Of a stretch of 64,000 nt of DNA, positions 35,661-44,324 are shown piece after piece. The notes beneath the pieces are model-generated. The model saw nothing but the letters and a program-made list of their open reading frames with translations. It did no database searches and was not told the origin of the DNA. The position numbers and the translations under genes were made by a program. The DNA is from Sphingobacterium sp. CZ-UAM (lineage in GTDB: Bacteria > Bacteroidota > Bacteroidia > Sphingobacteriales > Sphingobacteriaceae), in NCBI RefSeq assembly GCF_002000245.1, contig NZ_MTCM01000001.1, forward strand, positions 310,001 through 374,000, in the 5' to 3' direction. Position 1 is the stretch's first letter. Every line of letters starts with the position of its first letter.

Positions 35661-36821
35661 ATGATAAATACAGCTATAGCGGCAAAATTTGCAGAAAAAG
35701 AAACGCCGTTTTATTACTACGACCTGGCCGTGTTAAACAAAACCTTGGAAGCAGCTTATGCGGCTTCCCATAAAAGAGGATTCCATGTTCATTATGCATT
35801 GAAAGCCAATTTTAACGATGTGTTGTTAAAGGCGATCCGCCAGATCGGTTTTGGCGCGGACTGTGTGAGTGGAAATGAGGTGAAAAAGGCGATCGAATGT
35901 GGTTTTGAACCACAGCATATTACCTTTGCGGGGGTTGGAAAATCGGATAAGGAGATCAACTACGCATTGGAGCAAAATATTTTTGCGTTCAACGTAGAAT
36001 CTATTCAGGAGCTTGAAGTCATAAATGAATTGGCGTCAAAGCAAGGGGTGAAGGCCAATGTGGCACTACGTATTAACCCCAATGTGGATGCGCATACACA
36101 CCATTATATTACCACAGGACTTGACGAGAACAAATTTGGAATTCCGAATGCGGATCTGGAGAAATGTGCAGCTGTTCTCAAGAAATGTGATTTTATAGAA
36201 TTGGTAGGTTTACATTTCCACGTAGGATCCCAGATTACAGACATGACGGTATTCAAAAGCCTGTGTGTAAAAGTTAATGAGTGGAAAAATTGGTTTGAGG
36301 AACGCGGAACACAGATTCGTGTTTTGAACGTAGGTGGCGGACTTGGGATAGATTATAAAAATCCAGATGGCAACCCGATTCCGGATTTTGAGGCCTATTT
36401 TGATATTTTTGACCGTTTCCTTGAGCGTAAATCCCATCAGGAAGTTCATTTTGAATTGGGGCGGGCTTTAGTGGCTCAATGTGGTAGTCTGGTCAGCCGT
36501 GTGTTATATGTCAAAAACGGCGTCAAGAAAAATTTTTTAGTCCTGGATGCGGGAATGACTGAATTGATGCGCCCAGCCTTGTATCAGGCTTACCATAAAA
36601 TGGAGAATATCAGTGAAGGTACAGCGACAGAAGCCTTAAACTATGATGTAGTAGGGCCAATCTGCGAATCTTCGGATTGTTTTGGAAAGGAAGTGCCTTT
36701 GCCAGTTTCAAAACGTGGTGATTTGATTGCTATCCGTTCCGCAGGCGCATATGGTGAGGTAATGGCCTCCCGTTATAATTTGAGGGAAGAAATCAGATTT
36801 GTTTACAGCGACCAATTATAG
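35661..36821 (+). CDS. lysA: Diaminopimelate decarboxylase
   Basis: A 386-residue fold-type III PLP enzyme that removes CO2 from meso-diaminopimelate, the last step of lysine synthesis. HVHYALKANFNDVLLKAI contains the PLP lysine, GLHFHVGSQITD and NVGGGLGIDY bind the cofactor phosphate, and GPICESSDCFGKEVPLP contains the active-site cysteine. The C-terminal SAGAYGEVMASRYN is typical. It begins 15 bases after lysC, preceded by AGAAAGAAGG, a weak ribosome site. Its terminator is at 36845-36880. Confidence 0.95.
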   Translation: MINTAIAAKFAEKETPFYYYDLAVLNKTLEAAYAASHKRGFHVHYALKANFNDVLLKAIRQIGFGADCVSGNEVKKAIECGFEPQHITFAGVGKSDKEINYALEQNIFAFNVESIQELEVINELASKQGVKANVALRINPNVDAHTHHYITTGLDENKFGIPNADLEKCAAVLKKCDFIELVGLHFHVGSQITDMTVFKSLCVKVNEWKNWFEERGTQIRVLNVGGGLGIDYKNPDGNPIPDFEAYFDIFDRFLERKSHQEVHFELGRALVAQCGSLVSRVLYVKNGVKKNFLVLDAGMTELMRPALYQAYHKMENISEGTATEALNYDVVGPICESSDCFGKEVPLPVSKRGDLIAIRSAGAYGEVMASRYNLREEIRFVYSDQL

Positions 36822-36844
36822 GCTGCTGTACAAATGGAGGATAT

Positions 36845-36880
36845 AAAGCCGGTTCAATTGTGAACCGGCTTTTGCTTTTT
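36845..36880 (+). terminator. Terminator of the lysC-lysA operon
   Basis: A 12-base perfect stem (36845-36856 with 36861-36872), four-base loop, then a T-rich run. Confidence 0.9.
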
Positions 36881-36919
36881 TGGCTATAGATATCTGAATT
36901 GTCTTTTGTATACTTGCTT

Positions 36920-37681
36920 ATGCTAATTGCAATCGAATTTCCGGTCACCATTGATTTGTTTGGTAAGACTTTTCTCCTGCATCCATTTATGGAAGGTTTG
37001 GGAATGTTTATGGGCATGCGTTATTATCAGCTGTTAAAATGGAAAGACCAGGAGAGCTTAGGTCATACAAACTCACTTTTAATAGTGATTGCTGCAGCTA
37101 TAGGAGCCCTAATCGGATCGCATGTAATCGGATCACTTGAACGTCCGGAGGAACTAATGGGTGCAGTCAGTAAATGGCGTTATATCTGGTTGAATAATAC
37201 GATTGTGGGGGGCTTGGCTGGCGGGTTGGTTGGAGTAGAACTGATGAAAAAAATGATGGACAAGAAAGAGAGCACCGGCGATCGTATGGTCTTTCCGCTG
37301 ATTGTTGCCATTATGATCGGGCGGATAGGTTGTTTTTATACCGGGGTATTTGAGCAGACCTACGGCTTACCCACCGATTGCCCCTTTGGGATGTACCTCG
37401 GTGATGCCTATCGCAGACATCCGGTTGCTTTGTATGAAATAGCGTTTTTGATCTTATTATTTATTTCCCTGCAGTGGTTTAAATGGAAATTTATATTCCA
37501 AAATGGCTTACTCTTTCAATTTTTTATGTTCAGCTATTTCAGTTTTCGCTTTTTATTGGATTTTATCAAGCCAAGAGCAATAATTCTATTGGGGATGAGT
37601 ACCATACAAATTACCTGTCTTGTCGTGATAATTTATTATATTTATTTATTGAACAATACGCATATAGAAAGGAAGGTCTAA
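36920..37681 (+). CDS. Divergent Lgt-like integral membrane protein
   Basis: A 253-residue polytopic membrane protein (about seven helices) related to prolipoprotein diacylglyceryl transferase. Family-like parts are NNTIVGGLAGGLVGVELMKK, GRIGCFYTGVFEQTYGLPTD, HPVALYE and SFRFLLDFIKPR. The canonical Lgt signature GRIGNF is altered to GRIGCF, and the arginine-rich end is modified, so it is probably a paralogue acting on another lipid or acceptor rather than the housekeeping Lgt. The ATG at 36920 is preferred over an in-frame TTG at 36899. It is followed by the two-TM gene after three bases and the radical SAM gene, forming a tight operon after the lysA terminator. Confidence 0.72.
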   Translation: MLIAIEFPVTIDLFGKTFLLHPFMEGLGMFMGMRYYQLLKWKDQESLGHTNSLLIVIAAAIGALIGSHVIGSLERPEELMGAVSKWRYIWLNNTIVGGLAGGLVGVELMKKMMDKKESTGDRMVFPLIVAIMIGRIGCFYTGVFEQTYGLPTDCPFGMYLGDAYRRHPVALYEIAFLILLFISLQWFKWKFIFQNGLLFQFFMFSYFSFRFLLDFIKPRAIILLGMSTIQITCLVVIIYYIYLLNNTHIERKV

Positions 37682-37684
37682 ATT

Positions 37685-37921
37685 ATGTATTTACTCGAAG
37701 GATCATTTGGTTCGGAAAACACAGCTTTTTTGGGCTTGTTTTTACTGTTTGGAGGAGCTATAGTTATCGGGATAGCGCTTTTGGTCATCCTCATTGGTTC
37801 GATTATGAAATCCAATAATAAAGCCTCTACATTTAATGTTAATCCTTGGCTTAAAGTGCTATTGGGTGGTATTGGAGCGATGATAGCAGGTGGGATCGCT
37901 TGCGGAATAGCATTAAGTTAA
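37685..37921 (+). CDS. Small two-helix membrane protein
   Basis: A 78-residue protein with two hydrophobic helices, about residues 15-41 (AFLGLFLLFGGAIVIGIALLVILIGSI) and 57-77 (LKVLLGGIGAMIAGGIACGI), joined by a short polar loop (MKSNNKASTFNVNP). I do not recognise a family. It starts three bases after the stop of the Lgt-like gene and ends 14 bases before the radical SAM start, so it is surely part of that operon. It may be a membrane adaptor or subunit for the neighbouring enzymes; that is inference from position only. Confidence 0.7.
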   Translation: MYLLEGSFGSENTAFLGLFLLFGGAIVIGIALLVILIGSIMKSNNKASTFNVNPWLKVLLGGIGAMIAGGIACGIALS

Positions 37922-37935
37922 CAAGGATAAAATAT

Positions 37936-39339
37936 ATGCCAGTCAGAAATTACACCTATTACGATTATACCATTAGTCTATGTCCGACTTGTCTTTCCCG
38001 TGTTGGAGCGAAAATTATTATCGAAGATGAACAGGTTTTTATGACCAAGAATTGCCCTGATCATGGTTTTTTCAAGACGCTGATTGCGACGGACGTTGAA
38101 TATTATAAAAATATCCGGAATTATAACAAAGCTTCTGAGACACCTTTGAAATTTGATAAGGAAGTTCATTTTGGCTGTCCCTATGATTGTGGTTTATGTG
38201 TCGATCACGAACAGCATAGCTGTCTTTCGATCGTTGAAGTGACCGACCGCTGTAATCTGACCTGCCCGACCTGCTACGCGATGTCTTCACCGCATTATGG
38301 AAGGCACCGTTCACTGGAAGAAATCGAACGTATGTTTGATAAGATTGTCGAAAATGAAGGGGAGCCGGATGTGGTTCAGATCAGTGGGGGAGAACCTACC
38401 ATTCACCCTGAGTTTTTTAAGATTCTGGACATCGCCAAAACAAAACCGATTAAACATCTCATGCTGAATACCAACGGTATCCGCATTGCGAATGACCCTG
38501 GATTTGCTGAACAATTGGCCTCCTACGCGCCAGAATTTGAAATTTATCTCCAATTTGATTCTTTCCGTCCGTCCGTGCTGGAGAAATTTAGAGGGAAGGA
38601 TCTAACGGATGTACGGAAAAAAGCAATTGAAAAACTCAATGCGCTAAATCTAAGTACTACGCTTGTGGTAGTGCTGGAAAAAGGAACCAACGATGATGAG
38701 ATCGGAGCAATACTGGACTTTGCTTTAAGCCAGCGTTGTGTACGTGGGGTGACGTTCCAGCCCGTAGAAATTGCCGGTAGAAATGCGGCGGATGCCCAGC
38801 AGCACAAAATGACGCTGACCGAAGTCAGACAGGAGATCCTGAACCAATATCCACTGTTGAATCCACATGATATCATTCCGGTTCCCTGTAATCCAGATGC
38901 GCTGGCCATGGGCTATGTGCTTAAGATTGGCGATGAAAGGATTCCGCTAACCAGGCATATTGACCCAGCGGTACTCTTGAACAATCAGTCGCGCAATACC
39001 ATTGTTTATGAGCAGGATACCGGTGTTCAGATGCAGCTACTCGATATTTTTAGTACCGGTATTTCGGTGGATAAAGTAAAACCAAAGGTCAATCAATTGC
39101 TTTGCTGTCTACCTGATGTGTGTGCTCCGGAATTAGATTATGATAATCTTTTCCGTATCATAATTATGAATTTTATGGACGCCTATGATTTCGATGTGCG
39201 TGCAGTCAAAAAGTCCTGCGTACATATTGTCAACAAAGATCTAAAGTTGATCCCCTTTGAGACCATGAATCTGTTTTACCGTGACGATAAAGTCAAGCGT
39301 CTGGAGGAACTTAAATTATCGGATGCTATACGATTTTAG
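37936..39339 (+). CDS. Cysteine-rich radical SAM protein resembling tetraether lipid synthase (Tes)
   Basis: A 467-residue radical SAM enzyme. C106-x3-C110-x2-C113 in DRCNLTCPTC binds the SAM cluster, and QISGGEPT (148-155) is the SAM-contacting motif. Ahead of it lie C16-x2-C19 (LCPTCL), C40 (KNCPDHG) and C81/C85/C88 (GCPYDCGLC). The C-terminus has further cysteines (LLCCLPDVC, KKSCVHIV). This order, together with VTFQPVEIAGR and the PVPC segment, resembles archaeal Tes/GDGT-MAS, which joins lipid tails and holds extra iron-sulfur and rubredoxin-like iron sites. Bacterial relatives have mostly unknown roles. The ATG at 37936 is chosen over 37900, which overlaps the previous gene. Lipid-tail chemistry is an inference supported by the Lgt-like neighbour. 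Confidence 0.78.
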   Translation: MPVRNYTYYDYTISLCPTCLSRVGAKIIIEDEQVFMTKNCPDHGFFKTLIATDVEYYKNIRNYNKASETPLKFDKEVHFGCPYDCGLCVDHEQHSCLSIVEVTDRCNLTCPTCYAMSSPHYGRHRSLEEIERMFDKIVENEGEPDVVQISGGEPTIHPEFFKILDIAKTKPIKHLMLNTNGIRIANDPGFAEQLASYAPEFEIYLQFDSFRPSVLEKFRGKDLTDVRKKAIEKLNALNLSTTLVVVLEKGTNDDEIGAILDFALSQRCVRGVTFQPVEIAGRNAADAQQHKMTLTEVRQEILNQYPLLNPHDIIPVPCNPDALAMGYVLKIGDERIPLTRHIDPAVLLNNQSRNTIVYEQDTGVQMQLLDIFSTGISVDKVKPKVNQLLCCLPDVCAPELDYDNLFRIIIMNFMDAYDFDVRAVKKSCVHIVNKDLKLIPFETMNLFYRDDKVKRLEELKLSDAIRF

Positions 39340-39445
39340 GCTGAGATAAGTTATTTTTGTCGGAAAAATAATTCGTTCGCTCCCGCGACACTACATTTTG
39401 CGGTGGGCAAAGCTTATTATTGAAAGAGATTAACATATTGCGGGT

Positions 39446-41785
39446 ATGAAATTAAGCAACATGAAGCATTTCATTGTTTTTGTAATGGGGCTATTGTCAT
39501 TGCATTTGTATGCTATGGGGCAAGACTCGGTTCAGATAAGGAGAGGGGCAAATACCGATAGGTCAATGTCACATACCAGGTTAAATAGAAGAATTGGTAT
39601 AGACTCGACCAGAACGGAGAACGATTCGTTGCGTAATGACATACGGAAGGTGAATTTGACATTTTTGTCCAATATCCGTACCGCCTCTATGGCGGAGTTT
39701 GTCGCGCAGTTAAATGAAAAATCCAACTCTTATGCTGCTACCAGCGCCAGTTCGGCAAAAGATTCTGTTGCGCTGCTAAAAAATGCAATTTCTGATGAGA
39801 TTAGGCAGCTTAATTCGATTAAAGGGAGTATTGCAAATTATTCCAACAGTTTAAGCAGTACGCAAGATCAGATTCGTAATATTGTCAATCGTTATGATAT
39901 CAGTGCCAATAATCACGCAAGGGCATACCAATACCTGAGCAGTGCCGGGCTAAAGTTGTCCTCCAAGATGGATTCGCTTGAAATGATCAATCGGACGATC
40001 GATGAACTGATCGTGAAGAATCAGCGTCACCTCAATCGATTGGATCTCGTTACTGAGACAAAAACTACAGCTAAGAAGTCTGATGCTGCAGCAAGCAAAA
40101 GTTCGATTTGGAAGGCGAATACAACAAGTATTTCCAAAGATGTTATTTTAGATAATATACGCAGTAACTATAGCAATAATAAATCCATCGACAAATATGT
40201 CAATCGTACGGATTGGGCGAGCCGGATTTTGTTGATTGTGCTGGGACTGGCTTATTCGTATTGGATTGTACGGGTAGCCTATGTACTGAAGCAAAATGAT
40301 CCGTCCAATAAGCTCGCCATTGATGTCATTGTTGGGAAAACTGTTATTTTCTTATTCACCCTACTGCCTTTTGTTAATTTCTTTACACCGACTTTCATCT
40401 TACAGGCCTCCCAACTGCTGATCATGTTGATCTTTATGTATTTGCTAAGACATAAAATGACTGGACAGCAACGTAAGATCGCGCTTATTCTGATCATCTT
40501 TTATCTATTGGATGTCTTTGTCAATATGATTGTGAGTGATGACCTGTTTTTGCGTGTTATCTGTATTGGCTTTAATCTAATCGCACTGGGTTTGGTCAGT
40601 TATACCAAGCGGCGGATTAATAACCCAGAAAGTCCGGGATATATCAGCAATTTTATCTATGTGGTATTTGCCATTTTAAATATTACTGCCATTACCTTGA
40701 ACGTTATTGGACATGTGGAACACTCGCGGAGTTTTAGTATCGCGTGTGCCGTAGGTTTGGTGCAGTCGTTTACACTGCAATATTTTGCTGACATGATCAA
40801 ATTAGATGTCCGTAACCAGTTCAAAAAAGATCGCTTGGTTGCTGGGTTTTGGATGCGTTTCAATGAACAACGAACCCTGGCAATCATCACCCAGGTCCTT
40901 CGGATTGTGTGTATCCTGTTGGCTGTTATTGTGCTGGCAAATAACCTACAGTTTATTGAGACTTTACTGAGACTGAGCGAGACATTTTTTGGAAAGGTAC
41001 GTAGCATCGGTAGTATCTCCTTTACTTTAGGTAATCTCGTTGTTGCGGTACTGCTATTGCTTGTTGCGAATTGGTTTCAAAAAAACATCAGTCTCATTGT
41101 ACTGGGGGGCGAAGATGGTCAAATAAGCCAGGCTTATAATCAAAAGATGACGCTGTTTCCGTTGTTCCGTCTGGCAATTATCCTGATCGGCTTTTTTATG
41201 GCAATCTCAGCCTTAGGGATGAGTCTGGACAAACTTACCGTAGTCATTGGGGCATTGAGTGTGGGGATAGGTCTGGGTATGCAAAATATCATCAATAACT
41301 TCGTGTCCGGAATTATCTTGGTTTTTGATAAACCGTTTCGTGTGGGAGACCAGATCGAACTGGCTGATAAAAAAGGGCGGGTGAAAGAGATCGGCATCCG
41401 TGCGAGCGTACTGAAGACCGCCGACGGAGCGGATGTGATTATTCCTAACGGGGACCTATTGTCGGGTAGGGTTGTCAACTGGACATTATCGCAAGAGTAT
41501 AGTAAGACAAGTTTTGTCCTGCATATTGACCGGAAAGCAAACCTTGAGCAGGCGAAACAATGGATCAATGATGCAATGGCGACGAGCCCACATTTCGTTA
41601 AGGAAAGAGATAGTGGTATCAGTGTACAGGACATCAGTGAAGAAATGATTTATTTAAGCGTTTTCTGTTGGGTGAATTTTGCGGCTAATGCCTCTTCTTT
41701 TAAAAACGATGTATTAATTATTCTCTATAAACAGTTTGAAGAAAAGGGTCTTAAATTCTATAGTGTGCTGCCTCCTAAAAATTGA
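39446..41785 (+). CDS. Large MscS-family mechanosensitive channel
   Basis: A 779-residue exported and membrane protein. A signal peptide (MKHFIVFVMGLLSLHLYAMG, from Met6) is followed by a periplasmic coiled-coil-rich region to about residue 270. About eight helices follow, then the MscS pore and domain: GIGLGMQNIINNFVSGIILVFDKPFRVGDQIEL and ADGADVIIPNGDLLSGRVVNWT. It resembles MscK/YbdG-like large channels that open under hypo-osmotic tension. No potassium or ligand site can be assigned. Starts at 39446 or 39461 are both possible. It stands alone after the radical SAM gene, about 105 bases away. Confidence 0.88.
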   Translation: MKLSNMKHFIVFVMGLLSLHLYAMGQDSVQIRRGANTDRSMSHTRLNRRIGIDSTRTENDSLRNDIRKVNLTFLSNIRTASMAEFVAQLNEKSNSYAATSASSAKDSVALLKNAISDEIRQLNSIKGSIANYSNSLSSTQDQIRNIVNRYDISANNHARAYQYLSSAGLKLSSKMDSLEMINRTIDELIVKNQRHLNRLDLVTETKTTAKKSDAAASKSSIWKANTTSISKDVILDNIRSNYSNNKSIDKYVNRTDWASRILLIVLGLAYSYWIVRVAYVLKQNDPSNKLAIDVIVGKTVIFLFTLLPFVNFFTPTFILQASQLLIMLIFMYLLRHKMTGQQRKIALILIIFYLLDVFVNMIVSDDLFLRVICIGFNLIALGLVSYTKRRINNPESPGYISNFIYVVFAILNITAITLNVIGHVEHSRSFSIACAVGLVQSFTLQYFADMIKLDVRNQFKKDRLVAGFWMRFNEQRTLAIITQVLRIVCILLAVIVLANNLQFIETLLRLSETFFGKVRSIGSISFTLGNLVVAVLLLLVANWFQKNISLIVLGGEDGQISQAYNQKMTLFPLFRLAIILIGFFMAISALGMSLDKLTVVIGALSVGIGLGMQNIINNFVSGIILVFDKPFRVGDQIELADKKGRVKEIGIRASVLKTADGADVIIPNGDLLSGRVVNWTLSQEYSKTSFVLHIDRKANLEQAKQWINDAMATSPHFVKERDSGISVQDISEEMIYLSVFCWVNFAANASSFKNDVLIILYKQFEEKGLKFYSVLPPKN

Positions 41786-41845
41786 AATGTCGTATAATAG
41801 GGGATGTCTTTTGTTTGTTGTATGGCTGCAAAAGGTAATAAGGTA

Positions 41846-42676
41846 TCATTGTGCCTGTCGTTGTCGATAGGCTTTGGGACTGTAGCCCTTTGCACGTTTG
41901 TAAAAATGCGATAAGTGGCTCTCATCAACAAAGCCGAGCTCTTCGGCAACCTGTTTAAGTGTATATGCCGTGGACTTAAGCCGATGTTCAATTAATTCAA
42001 TGCGGTACATATTGATGTAGTCTCTCAGGCTACTGCCAAAGTGTTTCTTGAAATAAATGCCAAAGTAAGTTGGGGATATATTAAATTTTTGGGCAATCGT
42101 TTTTATCTGAAGATACTCCGGCGTAAAGATATGTTGGTGAATATAAGCCGTGATAGAGCTGTCTATGTGGAGTGTATGCAGCTCTGGTATACGCTGTGTT
42201 TCCGATATTTCCTTGTAACGGCCGAAGATCGCAACCAGTTGATCAGAAAGCCAAGGCGAGGTTTGGTTGACAGCGGTAATGCAGTATAATCGTACAGCTT
42301 CCAATAAATGAGAATAAATCAAACGATCGTGATCAGTCATGTGCAATTTGCTTTCTCTTAGTCCTCTGTCGTTCATTAACTCCATAATCCAGGTATAGTT
42401 TTTTTGCTGGCGACGATTTTGTGAAAAATAGCTGTCGGTAAAAAGAATAAATAGAAAATGTGTTTTTTCGTGAATATTGAAATAATGTTTGTCTGCTGGG
42501 CTAACTAGGAAAATATCACCGCGTTCATAATTCAATTCAAATTTATTGATGACATGCTTTCCCTGCCCGCTGCGTATATAAACGAGCTCATAATAGTTTT
42601 GCTCATGCATGGGTAGGTGAAATGTGTCTTCCACAAATTCGCTGATCAATAATGGTTCGAATTGTCTCTTTCGCAT
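41846..42676 (-). CDS. AraC-family transcriptional regulator
   Basis: A 276-residue regulator. The N-terminal half (HEQNYYELVYIRSGQGKHVIN, RGDIFLVSPADKHYF) is a cupin-like sensor domain. The C-terminal hundred residues form the two helix-turn-helices (LQIKTIAQKFNISPTYFGIYFKKHFG and LKQVAEELGFVDESHLSHFYKRAKGYSPKAYRQR). The frame runs to 42739, but the sensor domain starts at the methionine at 42676. It is divergent from the AEC transporter gene at 42784, its most likely target. The inducer is not known. Confidence 0.9.
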   Translation of the reverse strand: MRKRQFEPLLISEFVEDTFHLPMHEQNYYELVYIRSGQGKHVINKFELNYERGDIFLVSPADKHYFNIHEKTHFLFILFTDSYFSQNRRQQKNYTWIMELMNDRGLRESKLHMTDHDRLIYSHLLEAVRLYCITAVNQTSPWLSDQLVAIFGRYKEISETQRIPELHTLHIDSSITAYIHQHIFTPEYLQIKTIAQKFNISPTYFGIYFKKHFGSSLRDYINMYRIELIEHRLKSTAYTLKQVAEELGFVDESHLSHFYKRAKGYSPKAYRQRQAQ

Positions 42677-42783
42677 GATCTTTAGTTGTATAGTATTAAA
42701 TATACATAAAAATAATGTCTTTATACATGTTTTTCCCAAGGATACAATTGCATTTTTGTGTCGTATAAAATTGTAAGGAAAAT

Positions 42784-43698
42784 ATGGTTAACTTCATAAT
42801 GATTGTATTTTGTATTGCTGCTGGTATGCTGTTAAGAAGGGCAAAGCTAATCCACAGTGAGGCACATAAAGGCATCAATACCTGGATACTTTATTTTGCG
42901 CTTCCAGCAGTTTCCTTTAAATATATTCCAAAGATTGTATGGTCGTCACAACTATTATTTCCGATCTTTTCGGCGGTTTTGGTTTGGGCCGGCAGTTGGT
43001 TATTTATGGAATGGTATTGTAAGCGGAAGTCCTATAAGCAGCGCTCGAGAAGTAGTCTGGAATTGGCTGCGGGGTATAGCAACACCTCATTCATCGGCTT
43101 TCCTTTGGTTATGGCTTATTTTGGCGAAGCGCAATTGCCGATTGCCATTATTTGTGACCAAACGACATTTATTTTATTATCCACTGCCGGTATCATCAAT
43201 GCGCTTAAAGCAAATCTGCAGGACGGACAATCCATTGACACCAAATTTATGATCCGGAAATTACTTACTTTTCCGCCATTGATCGGTTGTCTTTTGGCAT
43301 TGATGTTAGGCCAGTTTGTTGATTTCAGCGCTGCTGAACCTTTTTTTGACAAGCTTGTGGCTACAGTGGGACCATTGGCCTTGTTTTCTATCGGTTTACA
43401 GTTGAAATTTGAGGGCTGGCGCCAACAATTTGCGCAGATCAGTACAGCCATGACCTATAAATTAATTTTAGCCCCCTTATTAGTCCTGTTATTTGCCCTG
43501 TTACTTGGAGTAAAAGGACCGGTAGCGCGAATCAGTATTTTCGAAGCCGCCATGCCTACGCTGGTTACCTCCGGGATTGTCGCCGAACAATATCATCTCA
43601 ATGCCAAATTGGTTAATCTTGTTATCGGTTTTAGTATTGTAATCGGATTGATCACAACAGCCTTATGGGATATTGTAATCCGGTTTGCGATTGCCTGA
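42784..43698 (+). CDS. AEC-family permease (auxin efflux carrier type)
   Basis: A 304-residue membrane protein with about ten helices. INTWILYFALPAVSFKYIP and AGYSNTSFIGFPLVMAYFG are AEC signatures, and GPLALFSIGLQL lies in the second half, matching the pseudo-symmetric layout. Bacterial AEC members export malate, malonate or other small organic anions; the substrate here is unknown. It is divergent from the AraC gene with 107 bases between the starts, suggesting local regulation. TAAAATTG lies near 42766 as a weak -7 element. Confidence 0.86.
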   Translation: MVNFIMIVFCIAAGMLLRRAKLIHSEAHKGINTWILYFALPAVSFKYIPKIVWSSQLLFPIFSAVLVWAGSWLFMEWYCKRKSYKQRSRSSLELAAGYSNTSFIGFPLVMAYFGEAQLPIAIICDQTTFILLSTAGIINALKANLQDGQSIDTKFMIRKLLTFPPLIGCLLALMLGQFVDFSAAEPFFDKLVATVGPLALFSIGLQLKFEGWRQQFAQISTAMTYKLILAPLLVLLFALLLGVKGPVARISIFEAAMPTLVTSGIVAEQYHLNAKLVNLVIGFSIVIGLITTALWDIVIRFAIA

Positions 43699-43833
43699 TT
43701 CATCTTTCGTCTTTTTGGCTACCATTGGGCGATATGATGTGCAATAGCTTGGGTATTAAAATAATAAAGTGCAACAACTTTTTTGTGATTCGTTTGTTAT
43801 AGCAGTATAACCATCTATAAAAGGAGGTATATT

Positions 43834-44280
43834 ATGAACCTGATACATCGCATTGAGCATTGGGGAAATGTCCATCACCCACAATGGATTGATTACCTAA
43901 GAATTGCTCTGGGCATTATGATTTTTGCCAAGGGTATAACCTTTGTAAACGACAGGCAAGTGGTTGCGCATATGATCGAACAAAGCAGTTTTCACCTATC
44001 GGTTTGGGGCGCTGTTCATTACGTGGTATTCACGCATTTGGTTGGTGGCTTATTCCTTATTTTGGGTTTTCAAACCCGCTTGGCTTCCCTATTGTTGTTG
44101 CCTGTCTTGGTGGGGGCTGTCTTCTTTGTCAACATCACCAATGGTTTTAGTTATGTGAATTCCGAATTGTGGCTTTCTATAGTCGTATTCTTTTTGTTAA
44201 TCTTTTTTATGGTCATGGGATCTGGAAAATACTCCCTGGACAATATGATGAACAAACCCGGATACAAAAGGGATATCTAA
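43834..44280 (+). CDS. DoxX family membrane protein
   Basis: A 148-residue membrane protein with four hydrophobic helices. LRIALGIMIFAKGITFVND and HLVGGLFLILGFQTRLASLLLLPVLVGAVFF are typical of the DoxX/DUF417-like group. Its biochemical role in Bacteroidota is not settled; relatives are linked to thiosulfate:quinone oxidation or redox stress. A strong ribosome site (AAAGGAGG at about 43819-43826) precedes the ATG, unlike most genes here. It converges with purL across a bidirectional terminator. Confidence 0.85.
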   Translation: MNLIHRIEHWGNVHHPQWIDYLRIALGIMIFAKGITFVNDRQVVAHMIEQSSFHLSVWGAVHYVVFTHLVGGLFLILGFQTRLASLLLLPVLVGAVFFVNITNGFSYVNSELWLSIVVFFLLIFFMVMGSGKYSLDNMMNKPGYKRDI

Positions 44281-44282
44281 AA

Positions 44283-44312
44283 AAAAGCTCCTTCATCTAT
44301 GAAGGAGCTTTT
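44283..44312. terminator. Bidirectional terminator between doxX-like gene and purL
   Basis: A 14-base perfect stem (44283-44296 with 44299-44312) with a two-base central gap, A-rich on the left and T-rich on the right, usable in both directions. Confidence 0.9.
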
Positions 44313-44324
44313 ATCTTGTTGCTT

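Noticed and set aside
36920..37681. Naming the membrane protein as the housekeeping Lgt
   Set aside because: The conserved GRIGNF motif is altered and the gene sits in a special operon; a canonical Lgt is expected elsewhere.
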